From Marivirga tractuosa DSM 4126 (lineage in GTDB: Bacteria; Bacteroidota; Bacteroidia; Cytophagales; Cyclobacteriaceae), in assembly GCF_000183425.1 (NCBI RefSeq), contig NC_014759.1, forward strand, positions 3,193,001-3,257,000: a stretch of DNA of 64,000 bases, written 5' to 3'. Position 1 is the stretch's first letter. Each line of letters begins with the position of its first letter. Made by a program: the position numbers and the translations under genes. Positions 39,487 through 47,638 of this stretch are shown in pieces. Below the pieces are notes generated by a model. It was not told where the DNA came from, did no database searches, and saw only the letters and a program-made list of their open reading frames with translations.

Positions 39487-39497
39487 CTAACCACAAT

Positions 39498-40895
39498 CTA
39501 TGATACTAACTCTGCTTGATTTTTTTGATTACTCATCTTATCATTATCCTCATCAAAAGGATTTTCGCTTTCCAGAGCCTCATCCGTTGGCTTTCCATAT
39601 TTGATGAATTCATATATGTAAAAACCTATTCCTACAGTGAAAAGTGTTGCGCATAGAAGCATTACCACAAAGTGGATTTTAACTTCTTCCTGCACTATCA
39701 TAAATTCCATTTTTAATTTTCTTTCCAGATAAACTTGAACTACGCCAGCTACTCCCATGGCGGTCACCATCCCGAGCATTCCAATATTTGAAAGCCAAAA
39801 TGCTAAATGCCCATTTGTGTTGTTGTATCTTTTTCTGCCTGTCATATTCGGCATACTGTAACTAATAATCGCCAATACGATCATAGCATACGCACCCCAG
39901 AAAGCATAGTGACCATGCATAGCGGTTACTAAAGTTCCATGGGTATAAATATTAGTTTGAGGTAAAGTATGAGCAAATCCTAAAAGACCAGCTCCAATAA
40001 AGGAAACTATGGAAGCTCCAATCGTCCAAAATAATGCGATTTTATTAGGGTGATTCTTTTCGCCTTTCCGATACATATAGACTGCAAAAAGTGCCATTGC
40101 CAAGAAAGCAAGTGGTTCCAGTGCAGAGAAAATACCTCCTACAATAATCCAGATTTTATTTACTCCTATATAGTAATAGTGGTGTCCTGTTCCTAAAATA
40201 CCAGAAAGGAAAGTAAGCCCAACGATTACATATAGCCATTTTTCAATTACTTCTCTGTCTACACCGGTAAGTTTGATCAAGAGGAATGCTAAAATACCAC
40301 CCATGATCAATTCCCATACACCTTCTACCCAAAGGTGTACTACCCACCAACGGAAAAATGAGTCCGTTACCTGACTGTCAAACCATATCATGCCCGGCAG
40401 ATATAAAAGTGCTGCAAAAAATAATCCCATAACTAGTACTATCGAAGTGGTAGTTTTGCGTTTTCCTTTATATAATGTGGCTATGATAATGCCTAAGAAA
40501 AGTAGAACATTTACTACTACCAGATAATCTAACTCTCTTGGGATTTCAAGAAATTTTCTTCCTTCCCAAATGTTAAAGTGATAGCCAGTTATGGCGACCA
40601 CACCTACCACAGCTAGGGAAATTAATTGCACATACGCCCACTTGACGCTTACCAATTCTCTTTGTGCTTCTTCGGGTATTATATAATATGCTGCCCCCAT
40701 AAATCCACTTAGTAACCAAACAACCAATAAATTAGTGTGTACAGCCCTAGCAGTATTAAAAGGGACAAAATCGTGTAGAACATCAAAACCTATTCGAGCA
40801 AATCCCATGACAAACCCGTAAACAATCTGCAAAGTGAAGAGTAGCATACACAGTGCAAAAAACCAATACGCAACTTTTTGTGATTTATATTTCAT
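39498..40895 (-). CDS. norB: Nitric oxide reductase catalytic subunit NorB (cNOR)
   Basis: A 465-residue, twelve-helix heme-copper family protein reducing NO to N2O. Landmarks are the low-spin heme ligand in FNTARAVHTNLLVVWLLSG, the Glu-rich active-site helix WWVVHLWVEGVWELIMGG with the FeB His/Glu set, GILGTGHHYYYIG and MHGHYAFWGAYAMIV. It lacks the Tyr found six residues before the His pair in oxidases. It has no quinol-oxidising N-terminal extension, so it depends on NorC. Operon order is norC-norB-norQ-norD. Confidence 0.96.
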   Translation of the reverse strand: MKYKSQKVAYWFFALCMLLFTLQIVYGFVMGFARIGFDVLHDFVPFNTARAVHTNLLVVWLLSGFMGAAYYIIPEEAQRELVSVKWAYVQLISLAVVGVVAITGYHFNIWEGRKFLEIPRELDYLVVVNVLLFLGIIIATLYKGKRKTTTSIVLVMGLFFAALLYLPGMIWFDSQVTDSFFRWWVVHLWVEGVWELIMGGILAFLLIKLTGVDREVIEKWLYVIVGLTFLSGILGTGHHYYYIGVNKIWIIVGGIFSALEPLAFLAMALFAVYMYRKGEKNHPNKIALFWTIGASIVSFIGAGLLGFAHTLPQTNIYTHGTLVTAMHGHYAFWGAYAMIVLAIISYSMPNMTGRKRYNNTNGHLAFWLSNIGMLGMVTAMGVAGVVQVYLERKLKMEFMIVQEEVKIHFVVMLLCATLFTVGIGFYIYEFIKYGKPTDEALESENPFDEDNDKMSNQKNQAELVS

Positions 40896-40919
40896 CTTTT
40901 TAAAATTTTAATTGCTTTT

Positions 40920-41363
40920 TTATTTTCCTTTAGCTTTATCTTTTGCCAAAGGCGATACCATATGGTCAAATCCATTGAGGTCGATTTCTCCAATCCATTT
41001 AAAATATTCTATCATAGCTTCGGCATCTTCTTCACTCATGTTATAAGCCACCATTTTCCTGCCGTTTGGCTGCCACGGAACCGGTGACATCAGAATAGCT
41101 TTGATGATAGGCTCACCTTTTCTGTCCACTACCTTTGTTAATTCAGGGGCATAGTAACCTCCCTCTCCAAGAATTGAATGGCAGCCCATACAATTATTCT
41201 CTTCCCATAGATGCTTTCCGCGCTTCACTTCCTCAGTGATATTTTCATGATTCGATTGATCATTGCTGGGCATCATGGAATAAACTGTTAACCCAATAAA
41301 AATCAGAAAGGTGACCAGCGTCCCTCCCAGAAAAAAAGCTTGTGCTTGCGATTTTGATAACAT
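40920..41363 (-). CDS. norC: Nitric oxide reductase cytochrome subunit NorC
   Basis: A 147-residue membrane-anchored cytochrome c. One N-terminal helix (about 9-30), heme motif CMGCH in ENNCMGCHSILGEGGYYAPELTKV, and a distal Met in AYNMSEEDAEAMIEYFKWI. It passes electrons to NorB. I start at MLSKSQAQAFFLGG (41363); a longer form from 41423 would begin before or inside the likely leader. It is the first gene of the nor operon. Confidence 0.95.
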   Translation of the reverse strand: MLSKSQAQAFFLGGTLVTFLIFIGLTVYSMMPSNDQSNHENITEEVKRGKHLWEENNCMGCHSILGEGGYYAPELTKVVDRKGEPIIKAILMSPVPWQPNGRKMVAYNMSEEDAEAMIEYFKWIGEIDLNGFDHMVSPLAKDKAKGK

Positions 41364-41420
41364 GACTGTTTGCTTTTGGTGTATAATTAATAAAAAGGGA
41401 TATATATGTCCTTTATTATT

Positions 41421-41428
41421 CAAAGGTA
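41421..41428 (-). promoter_or_regulatory. -7 promoter element of the nor operon
   Basis: Minus strand TACCTTTG with a TTG (41449-41451) 20 bases upstream as -33. It gives a leader of about 50 bases to norC. Confidence 0.55.
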
Positions 41429-41576
41429 TATCTAGATTTTATAATTTTCAATAGGTCATTAAAAAAATGAGAGAGAGGTAGTATTGAATATTTTATAAAA
41501 AAGGTTTTTAAATCGTTTAAATAGACTTTCTAGGTAATTTTAAAATCTTTTAAATGCCAAAAAACAGCTTAAGATT

Positions 41577-41588
41577 TGATTTATATCA
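41577..41588. promoter_or_regulatory. CRP/FNR-like palindrome between norC and the 602-residue protein
   Basis: TGAT-TTAT-ATCA, identical to the 12-mer at 16002-16013. It is 154.5 bases from the norC -7 box and about 170 from the opposite one, so which gene it serves is unclear. Confidence 0.5.
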
Positions 41589-41751
41589 TAGTTTTTGAAT
41601 GCTGTAAAAGTGGGTTTTAATCATCTTTTGATCAAAGTTGAGCTTAATCATAAGGGGTAGTTTGATTTCGATTTATAATTATTTTCAAAAAGCTTGACCC
41701 TTCTCATTTTATTGGCTGACTTAAAGCATGTTTAGTATTAAAACAAGCTCA

Positions 41752-41759
41752 TACCTTTG
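41752..41759 (+). promoter_or_regulatory. -7 element before the 602-residue protein, with a degenerate operator
   Basis: TACCTTTG matches TAnnTTTG, 68 bases before the ATG. TGAC-TTAA-AGCA at 41717-41728 is centred exactly 29.5 bases upstream, but only the left half fits the operator consensus. Confidence 0.45.
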
Positions 41760-41826
41760 ATATTTTCAAATAAGTTTAATGGATTCACAAAAAATATTTG
41801 TGTCCGGATAATTTTAAAGTTACTCT

Positions 41827-43635
41827 ATGGCATTTTCAACTCACCAGCATTCTTTTCATATTCCTGTAATGGGATTAGCCTATACTATTGATACACCAAT
41901 CAGAATTGCACATTTAGGCATTAACTCGGTAGTTTCATTAGGGGATGATGTTTTAATAGAAAGAGTGAGAAAATTCTATTCTCAAAAATTCGATTTCGAG
42001 TTTATCCCTATTTTATCTTCAGAATTAGATGCAAGAGCTAAGAGGATTACTTCTTATCTTAATCTAATGCATAAGATTGTGGTTCAGAAGTTTGAAGAGC
42101 ATAAGGTGAAACTTGCTACAGACGATAATTATCTTAATAATTTTCTTGAGCTCTTACCTGATTACTCAACTGCTAAAAGGAAGCTTATTGAGTTTGGTAA
42201 AAAGCTTAGTCAAACCGAATTTTTAGATACTTTACATAAAACGCTGAATCCTGGGAAGATTGATGTGAATATCATGACTAAATTGGATAAAACCAATTAC
42301 CATGAAAATGAAGCGCTTCCCATTAAATATAATGATGGGCATTCATCATTTAGGGCATTTGCAGACAGTAATTTGTCTTCATCGGTAGTGCTGTCAGCAG
42401 GAATGAATCCTAAATTATTTAGTTATATGGCTGAATTTAATGATTTTCTTCCGGATGCTTCGGGCAACTTTAAAAAGGAAGTGATTATTAAAGTAAGCGA
42501 CTACCGGTCTGCATTTATTCAAGGGAAGTTACTTGCCAATAAAGGAATCTGGGTTTCGGAATATAGAGTGGAATCTGGTTTGAATTGCGGTGGACATGCA
42601 TTTGCAACCCAAGGGAAACTTATGGGGCCAATTCTTGAAGAATTTAAAAATAACCATGAAAATTTAGTCAATACTTTATTCCCCATTTATCAAAAAGCTT
42701 TATCGGAAAAAGGAATTGTTCAAGAAAAAATGCCTGCAATAAAAATTACAGCACAAGGTGGAGTGGGCAATGCTGAAGAACATGATTTCCTTTTAAGTCA
42801 TTATAAATTAAATTCAGTAGGTTGGGGAAGTCCGTTTTTATTGGTTCCGGAAGCAGTATCAATAGATGAAGCTACTCGCCAACAATTATCTGTGGCAGAG
42901 GAAAAGGATTTTTATTTAAGTAATGCTTCTCCATTGGGAGTGCCATTCAATAATTTAAGAAAATCCTCTAGGCAAAAAGAAATGTCCAAAAAATTACAGA
43001 ATGGAAAAAGTGGAAGTCCATGCACCAAAAAATTTCTGATGTTAAACACAGAATTTACGGATAAACCAATTTGTACAGCTTCTACTAAATACCACAAGCT
43101 TAAATTAAAGCAGCTCCAATCTGAGAATTTAAGCAAGGAAAAATACCAAGAGGAATATTCAAAACTAATGGAAAAGGAATGCTTATGTGGAGGGCTATCC
43201 ACTGCTTTTTTCTATGAGAATAATATGGATACTAATTTGGAGGGATCTGGCGTGACAATTTGCCCTGGACCAAATCTTGCCTATTTCAGTGGTAAAATTA
43301 GTCTCAGGAGTATGATCAGGCATATATATGGGAAAAAGGATGTGTTAAATCAAACTAGGCGTCCTCATATGTTTATTAAGGAATTGGAACTTTATCTACA
43401 ATATCTCTTGAAAGAACTGGATAAATTTCAAGAAGCACCTAGTAATAAAGCGGCAAAATATTTAAATGATTTTCAAGCTAATCTCCTTGATGGCATCGAT
43501 TATTATAAATTCTTATTTCAAAGAGAAGCAGCCTTTTCAACTAAAGTAATTCAGGATGCTCTGGAAAAACTAAACCATATTGAAGATCAACTTAAATCAA
43601 TTACAGTTTCACAAAATTCTTCAGTTTTGACCTGA
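41827..43635 (+). CDS. Unassigned 602-residue Cys-rich protein, possible FMN/iron-sulfur TIM-barrel enzyme
   Basis: A large soluble protein with no signal peptide. The start HIPVMGLAYTIDTPIRIAHLGINSVVSLGDD looks like the first strands of a TIM barrel. SGLNCGGHAF (C254, GGH) recalls the FMN-binding loop of nitronate monooxygenase/glutamate synthase-like barrels, and ITAQGGVGNAEEHDFLL and SVGWGSPFLLVPEAVS continue that look. The later half adds Cys at 399, 416, 452, 454 and 479 (SPCTKK, PICTAS, ECLCGG, TICPGPNLAYFSG), enough for an iron-sulfur cluster. The last 90 residues are helical. Divergent from norC, it may be a redox enzyme of N-oxide metabolism. The family is one I have a sense of as conserved but uncharacterised; function unknown. 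Confidence 0.7.
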   Translation: MAFSTHQHSFHIPVMGLAYTIDTPIRIAHLGINSVVSLGDDVLIERVRKFYSQKFDFEFIPILSSELDARAKRITSYLNLMHKIVVQKFEEHKVKLATDDNYLNNFLELLPDYSTAKRKLIEFGKKLSQTEFLDTLHKTLNPGKIDVNIMTKLDKTNYHENEALPIKYNDGHSSFRAFADSNLSSSVVLSAGMNPKLFSYMAEFNDFLPDASGNFKKEVIIKVSDYRSAFIQGKLLANKGIWVSEYRVESGLNCGGHAFATQGKLMGPILEEFKNNHENLVNTLFPIYQKALSEKGIVQEKMPAIKITAQGGVGNAEEHDFLLSHYKLNSVGWGSPFLLVPEAVSIDEATRQQLSVAEEKDFYLSNASPLGVPFNNLRKSSRQKEMSKKLQNGKSGSPCTKKFLMLNTEFTDKPICTASTKYHKLKLKQLQSENLSKEKYQEEYSKLMEKECLCGGLSTAFFYENNMDTNLEGSGVTICPGPNLAYFSGKISLRSMIRHIYGKKDVLNQTRRPHMFIKELELYLQYLLKELDKFQEAPSNKAAKYLNDFQANLLDGIDYYKFLFQREAAFSTKVIQDALEKLNHIEDQLKSITVSQNSSVLT

Positions 43636-43660
43636 TTTATTATGGAATTTAACTGCTTGT

Positions 43661-43674
43661 GTAACAAATATTAC
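43661..43674. promoter_or_regulatory. GTAA-N6-TTAC palindrome upstream of the OsmC-like gene
   Basis: GTAACAAATATTAC; centre 43667.5 is 29.5 bases upstream of the -7 element TAAATTTG at 43697, the spacing seen for the TGAY-N4-RTCA sites. The different half-site suggests another CRP/FNR-family protein. Confidence 0.5.
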
Positions 43675-43689
43675 AATTTAGAAGTATAT

Positions 43690-43711
43690 TAAAAGATAAA
43701 TTTGTCCTAAA
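43690..43711. promoter_or_regulatory. Rrf2-type operator overlapping the OsmC-like gene promoter
   Basis: Core GATAAATTTGTC (43695-43706), identical to the core at 16036-16047, flanked by TAAAA and CTAAA. It contains the -7 element TAAATTTG (43697-43704), so binding would block the promoter. The ATG is 17 bases after the operator. Confidence 0.6.
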
Positions 43712-43727
43712 TTAAAATATAAAGAAA

Positions 43728-44177
43728 ATGGAAGTCAAACACACTTATAATTTAGACCTTGAATGGCAAGAAGGAAGAATTGGTTTAATGAGCTCACCTG
43801 AGCTTCATAAAAAAATAACCGTAGCAACACCACCTGAATTTCCTGGTGGGGTAGAGGGAATCTGGTCACCAGAGCATCTTTTTACAAGCGCAGTATTGTC
43901 TTGCTTTATGACCACCTTTTTAGCAATGGCTGACTATTCTAAATTAGAATTTTCAAAATTTGATTGCAAAGCAGAAGGTGTTCTGGAAAAAGTAGATGGC
44001 AAATTCAAGATGTCAGAAATTATCTTAAAACCTTCTATAGTATTGCATGACGAGTCCAAAACGGATAAAGCAATTCGGCTTATGGAAAAAGCGGAGGCTG
44101 CCTGCCTAATTAGCAATTCAATTACATCATCAGTAAAGTTGGACTTTTCAGCAATTCAAGTTTCTGAGCCTGTTTAA
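43728..44177 (+). CDS. OsmC/Ohr-family protein
   Basis: A 149-residue protein of the OsmC fold. The redox Cys pair is in SAVLSCFMTTFLAMA (about residue 64) and AEAACLISNSI (about 125), with the family's SPEHLFTSAVLSC start of the central helix. OsmC/Ohr proteins reduce organic hydroperoxides; some handle persulfides or other thiol chemistry. Carrying both a CRP/FNR-like site and the Rrf2-type palindrome, it appears to belong to the N-oxide response. A strong terminator follows. Confidence 0.9.
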   Translation: MEVKHTYNLDLEWQEGRIGLMSSPELHKKITVATPPEFPGGVEGIWSPEHLFTSAVLSCFMTTFLAMADYSKLEFSKFDCKAEGVLEKVDGKFKMSEIILKPSIVLHDESKTDKAIRLMEKAEAACLISNSITSSVKLDFSAIQVSEPV

Positions 44178-44198
44178 TAAATAGTTCTATATTTCAAG

Positions 44199-44228
44199 GA
44201 GGCCAGATAAAACGGGCCTCTTTTTTTT
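44199..44228 (+). terminator. Rho-independent terminator after the OsmC-like gene
   Basis: Stem GAGGCC / GGCCTC (44199-44204 with 44215-44220), 10-nt loop, followed by eight T. Confidence 0.85.
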
Positions 44229-44291
44229 GTGCAGGAATAATTCTATTTTGAATTAGAATATAAAATACTATTACATTTAATAAAAACCAAA

Positions 44292-46340
44292 ATGCTCCAA
44301 AATTCAGTCTTAAATCCAGAACAGATCGCGATAATAGGTGCATCTGAAAATCAATCAAAGCCTGGAGGCAAAGTGATTTATAATTTAATTTCTGGAGGTT
44401 TTAAAGGGAAAATATATGGAGTAAACCCTAAAACAATTTCAATTAAAGGAGTAAAACATATTGCCAAAGTAGACCTTCTCCCAAAGGTAGATTTAGCCAT
44501 CCTAAGTATTCCAGCTTTTTTATGCGTTGAAACAGTGGAAACTTTGGCTCAGGCTGGAACTAAAGGATTTATTATTTATTCAGCAGGATTTGCAGAAGCT
44601 GGTGAGCAAGGTGTTGATCTGGAAAATCAACTTATCTCCATAGCCGAAAAATATAATGCACAAATTATTGGTCCGAATTGCATTGGGATTATAAATGGTC
44701 ATTATAAAGGAGTATTCACCACACCGGTTCCTCATTATTATGAAGAGGGATGTGAATTGATATCGAGCTCAGGAGCTACAGCAGTTTTCATTATGGAAGC
44801 TGCACATGCTGTCGGGTTAAAGTTTTCTAATATTTATTCCATAGGAAATGCAGGTCAAACTGGGGTGGAAGAAATATTAGAACATATGGACGCTACTTTT
44901 GATCCTGAAAGAAGCCCGAAGGTAAAGTTACTCTACTTAGAAAATATTAAGAATCCATTCAAATTCTTAAAGCATGCTTCTTCTTTGGTTCGTAAAGGAT
45001 GTCACATCGCAGCCATTAAATCAGGATATTCGGAAGCAGGAAGTAGAGCGGCTTCCTCTCATACAGGAGCAATTGCTACTTCAGACACTTTAATTCGTGC
45101 ACTTTTTAAAAAGGCCGCGATTGTTTATTGCCACAGTAGGGAAGAATTAATAAATGTTGCTGCAGTATGGCAAGAAAATAAAGCCATCGGAAAAAATATT
45201 GCCATCATCACCCATGCAGGTGGCTCAGCCGTAATGCTTACGGATGTTCTAAGTAGCAATGGATTGAACATTCCTCCAATAGATGAACAAAAAGCCAAAA
45301 ACCTGCTAAAGAAGCTTCATCCTGGGTCTTCCGTTTCAAACCCTATTGATTTTTTAGCGACCGGAACGGCAGATCAACTAGCTGAGATTATTGATTTTTG
45401 TGAAAATCTGAACGAGATAGATGCCATGGTGGTAGTATTTGGTAGTCCTGGACTTTTCAATGTGGGTGACGTATATCAAGTTTTGCATGAAAAATTAAAA
45501 AGCTGCAAAAAGGCTATTTTTCCAGTACTGCCGTCCTTGGTCAATGCTGGTAAGGAAATTCAAGAATTTTTAGATAAAGGTCATGTGAATTTTCCTGATG
45601 AGGTGGTTCTGGGAAAAGCCTTGGCAAGTGCGGCCAATATTGATGGTCCTGCTTATGGTAAATATGATTTGGCTGAAATGGATTATAGCCGCATTCGGGA
45701 TATCATTGCTGAATCCAAATCCGGATATCTAGACACCCAAATTGTTCGAGAATTGCTATTAGCTTCAGGAATTGAGATGGTAAAAGAGCAGGAATTCTAT
45801 GATGAGAAAAGTCTTGGGAATATTCATAAATCCATGGAATTCCCATTGGTAATGAAAGTATTGGGCCCTATCCATAAAACAGATGTGGGCGGAGTAAGCT
45901 TAAATATTAATTCTCAAGAATTTCTGAAAAAGGAATTTAACAGAATGAGGAAAATATCTGGTGCCAAAGGAGTGCTCATTCAGGAAATGAAAAAAGGAGA
46001 GGAGTTTTTTGCAGGTGCAGTTAAGAAAGGAAATTTTGGGCATCTGGTACTTTGTGGAATGGGTGGGATCTTTGTGGAAATCATTAAAGATGTAGCGAAC
46101 GGACTAGCCCCACTTAGCAAGAGAGAGGCAGAAAAAATGATTCAGTCTTTAAAGACCTATCCTATTATTCAAGGATATAGAGGTAGAGCAGGAATAAATG
46201 AAGTAGCCTTTGCAGATGTTATCGTCCGACTGGCTTCTTTGGTGCATTTGGCTCCTGAAATAGAAGAAATTGATATGAATCCGTTAATCGGAAACGAAAA
46301 AGAATTAGTAGTGGTGGATGCGAGGATAAGGCTGTCCTAA
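44292..46340 (+). CDS. Acyl-CoA synthetase (NDP-forming), fused alpha-beta
   Basis: A 682-residue protein of the acetate-CoA ligase (ADP-forming) family. CoA-binding Rossmann domain (1-130; IAIIGASENQSKPGGKVIYNL), succinyl-CoA-ligase-like domain with SSGATAVFIMEAA and the phosphorylatable His in ASSHTGAIATSDTL (about 259), and an ATP-grasp domain from about 470 (EFPLVMKVLGPIHKTDVGGVSLNI). It interconverts acyl-CoA and acid with ATP formation, useful for energy conservation without oxygen. It lacks the acetyltransferase domain of Pat-type relatives. Monocistronic. Confidence 0.9.
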   Translation: MLQNSVLNPEQIAIIGASENQSKPGGKVIYNLISGGFKGKIYGVNPKTISIKGVKHIAKVDLLPKVDLAILSIPAFLCVETVETLAQAGTKGFIIYSAGFAEAGEQGVDLENQLISIAEKYNAQIIGPNCIGIINGHYKGVFTTPVPHYYEEGCELISSSGATAVFIMEAAHAVGLKFSNIYSIGNAGQTGVEEILEHMDATFDPERSPKVKLLYLENIKNPFKFLKHASSLVRKGCHIAAIKSGYSEAGSRAASSHTGAIATSDTLIRALFKKAAIVYCHSREELINVAAVWQENKAIGKNIAIITHAGGSAVMLTDVLSSNGLNIPPIDEQKAKNLLKKLHPGSSVSNPIDFLATGTADQLAEIIDFCENLNEIDAMVVVFGSPGLFNVGDVYQVLHEKLKSCKKAIFPVLPSLVNAGKEIQEFLDKGHVNFPDEVVLGKALASAANIDGPAYGKYDLAEMDYSRIRDIIAESKSGYLDTQIVRELLLASGIEMVKEQEFYDEKSLGNIHKSMEFPLVMKVLGPIHKTDVGGVSLNINSQEFLKKEFNRMRKISGAKGVLIQEMKKGEEFFAGAVKKGNFGHLVLCGMGGIFVEIIKDVANGLAPLSKREAEKMIQSLKTYPIIQGYRGRAGINEVAFADVIVRLASLVHLAPEIEEIDMNPLIGNEKELVVVDARIRLS

Positions 46341-46400
46341 CTATTAAAATAAAAGCCCTTCTTGAATATCACCCAAAGTTGAACTTATATTTTTTAATAG
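46341..46400. terminator. Possible bidirectional terminator stem
   Basis: CTATTAAAA at 46341-46349 pairs with TTTTAATAG at 46392-46400 around a 42-base loop, between convergent genes. AT-only stem, so weak evidence. Confidence 0.3.
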
Positions 46401-46404
46401 CATT

Positions 46405-47109
46405 TTAAATCCCCAAATCAACCCTATCACTCCAAATTTCATAAATAGGATCACCTTTGCTGCTTTTTCCGCTATGGTGCCATTTTCCGTCTTTTAATTC
46501 ATAATCAAAAGTAAGTTCTGCACCTACTCGGCTTCTGTCTCTTGAGAAAAATTTGATGATTTCGGTATATTTTCCATTCTTGGTGGTATAATCTCCTCCG
46601 CCAGTCCCCATGAAATCACCTGTTTCACTATTGTAAGCAATCCACTGAAAATAGGTTCCAGATAAAATTTTCATAGTTTTTCTAGCACCTGGCGTCATAG
46701 TGTTCATTTCTCCGTTACGCTCCCTTCCAGTAATTACCCATGCGCCCGCCAATTCTCCTGGTTTGTTATCGTCTCTTCTTTTCCATGTTAAATCTTTAAT
46801 TTCTAGTTTCTTCCCATCTAAAGTGTAATCCATCTCTTCTGTTTGACCTACTTTCTCTTTGTCATCGGTATGAAATCCGTAAGTAATTTGGATTCGATTA
46901 TTATTGGTGAGCTTCCAACTTCCACCATAGGTGTATTTGAATTCATTTCCTTTATAGAAAGTAACAGCAAAATGCTTTTCGGCCATGATCCACTGTCCAA
47001 TCAATCCTTCATCAGTTTTAGTCTCCCAACCTCCGCTTAAATTATTCGATTTTTGATAGCTAAAGGCGGTTAATAAAAAAACGCTTATTCCTAAAATTAA
47101 AGTTTTCAT
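46405..47109 (-). CDS. Exported two-domain lipocalin-like protein
   Basis: A 234-residue protein with a signal peptide (1-18). Two beta-rich units begin LSGGWETKTDEG and LAGAWVITGRERNG, each resembling the lipocalin-like/DUF4488-type 'W-x2-hydrophobic' start, followed by strands such as EFKYTYGGSWKLTNNNRIQITYGF and YFQWIAYNSETGDFMGTGGGDYTTKNGKYTEII. I cannot give a specific function. It lies 14 bases downstream of an exported VOC protein on the same strand, so both are probably made together. Confidence 0.7.
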   Translation of the reverse strand: MKTLILGISVFLLTAFSYQKSNNLSGGWETKTDEGLIGQWIMAEKHFAVTFYKGNEFKYTYGGSWKLTNNNRIQITYGFHTDDKEKVGQTEEMDYTLDGKKLEIKDLTWKRRDDNKPGELAGAWVITGRERNGEMNTMTPGARKTMKILSGTYFQWIAYNSETGDFMGTGGGDYTTKNGKYTEIIKFFSRDRSRVGAELTFDYELKDGKWHHSGKSSKGDPIYEIWSDRVDLGI

Positions 47110-47123
47110 AATTGTATAGTTTT

Positions 47124-47555
47124 TTAATAGTCATTATTTACTTCCACCCAATAGCCATTAGGGTCTTGAAAGTAAATTTGTTTAACACCATCCACTCTAT
47201 TAGTAATTTTTCCACTTTCACCAGGCCAATTCTCAAAAGGGACATTTTCAGCCTTCAAATTTTCAATAAAACTTCCCATGTCTTCTATGCTGAAGCATAA
47301 ATGGTTATTTTTATTAATAGTGGGTTCTTCCCATTCTCCTTCTATCAGGTGCAATTGCGAATTGCCTAATTTGTACCATACATGTAATCCATCTTTAAAA
47401 GGTTCTTCTATTTCTTTCAAACCGATAATATTGGAGTAAAAGGATTTACTCTCTGTTAAATCTTCCACATAAACGGCTATATGATTTAATTTAACCTGTG
47501 CTTGAGAGAAATGAAAGGTGAATATCAGAATTGCGCTAAGAAATAGATTTTTCAT
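47124..47555 (-). CDS. Exported VOC-family (glyoxalase fold) protein
   Basis: A 143-residue protein: signal peptide (1-19, FSQAQ) then one vicinal-oxygen-chelate domain, with metal-type residues in LNHIAVYVEDL (His), LHLIEGEW, NHLCFSIEDM and YFQDPNGYWVEVNN (Glu). An exported VOC protein is less common than cytoplasmic ones. Substrate unknown; could be lactoylglutathione-lyase-like or dioxygenase-like. Confidence 0.82.
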   Translation of the reverse strand: MKNLFLSAILIFTFHFSQAQVKLNHIAVYVEDLTESKSFYSNIIGLKEIEEPFKDGLHVWYKLGNSQLHLIEGEWEEPTINKNNHLCFSIEDMGSFIENLKAENVPFENWPGESGKITNRVDGVKQIYFQDPNGYWVEVNNDY

Positions 47556-47638
47556 GGTTTTGCTGTAAAGTATATGCTCAATTTAGAAAGTTTTCCAGCT
47601 ATCCACAAGAATTTGTATATTGATGGAAATTTTTTGAT

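Larger units (their letters stand above)
41364..41826. other. Divergent control region between norC and the 602-residue protein
   Basis: 463 bases with no gene. On the minus strand a -7 element TACCTTTG (41421-41428) with TTG 20 bases upstream fits norC. Two similar AT-rich inverted repeats, TTTTTAAATCGTTTAAAT (41505-41522) and TTTTAAAATCTTTTAAAT (41538-41555), are exactly 33 bases apart. A CRP/FNR-like palindrome lies at 41577-41588. On the plus strand TACCTTTG (41752-41759) has a TGAC half-site placed 29.5 bases upstream. Confidence 0.55.
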
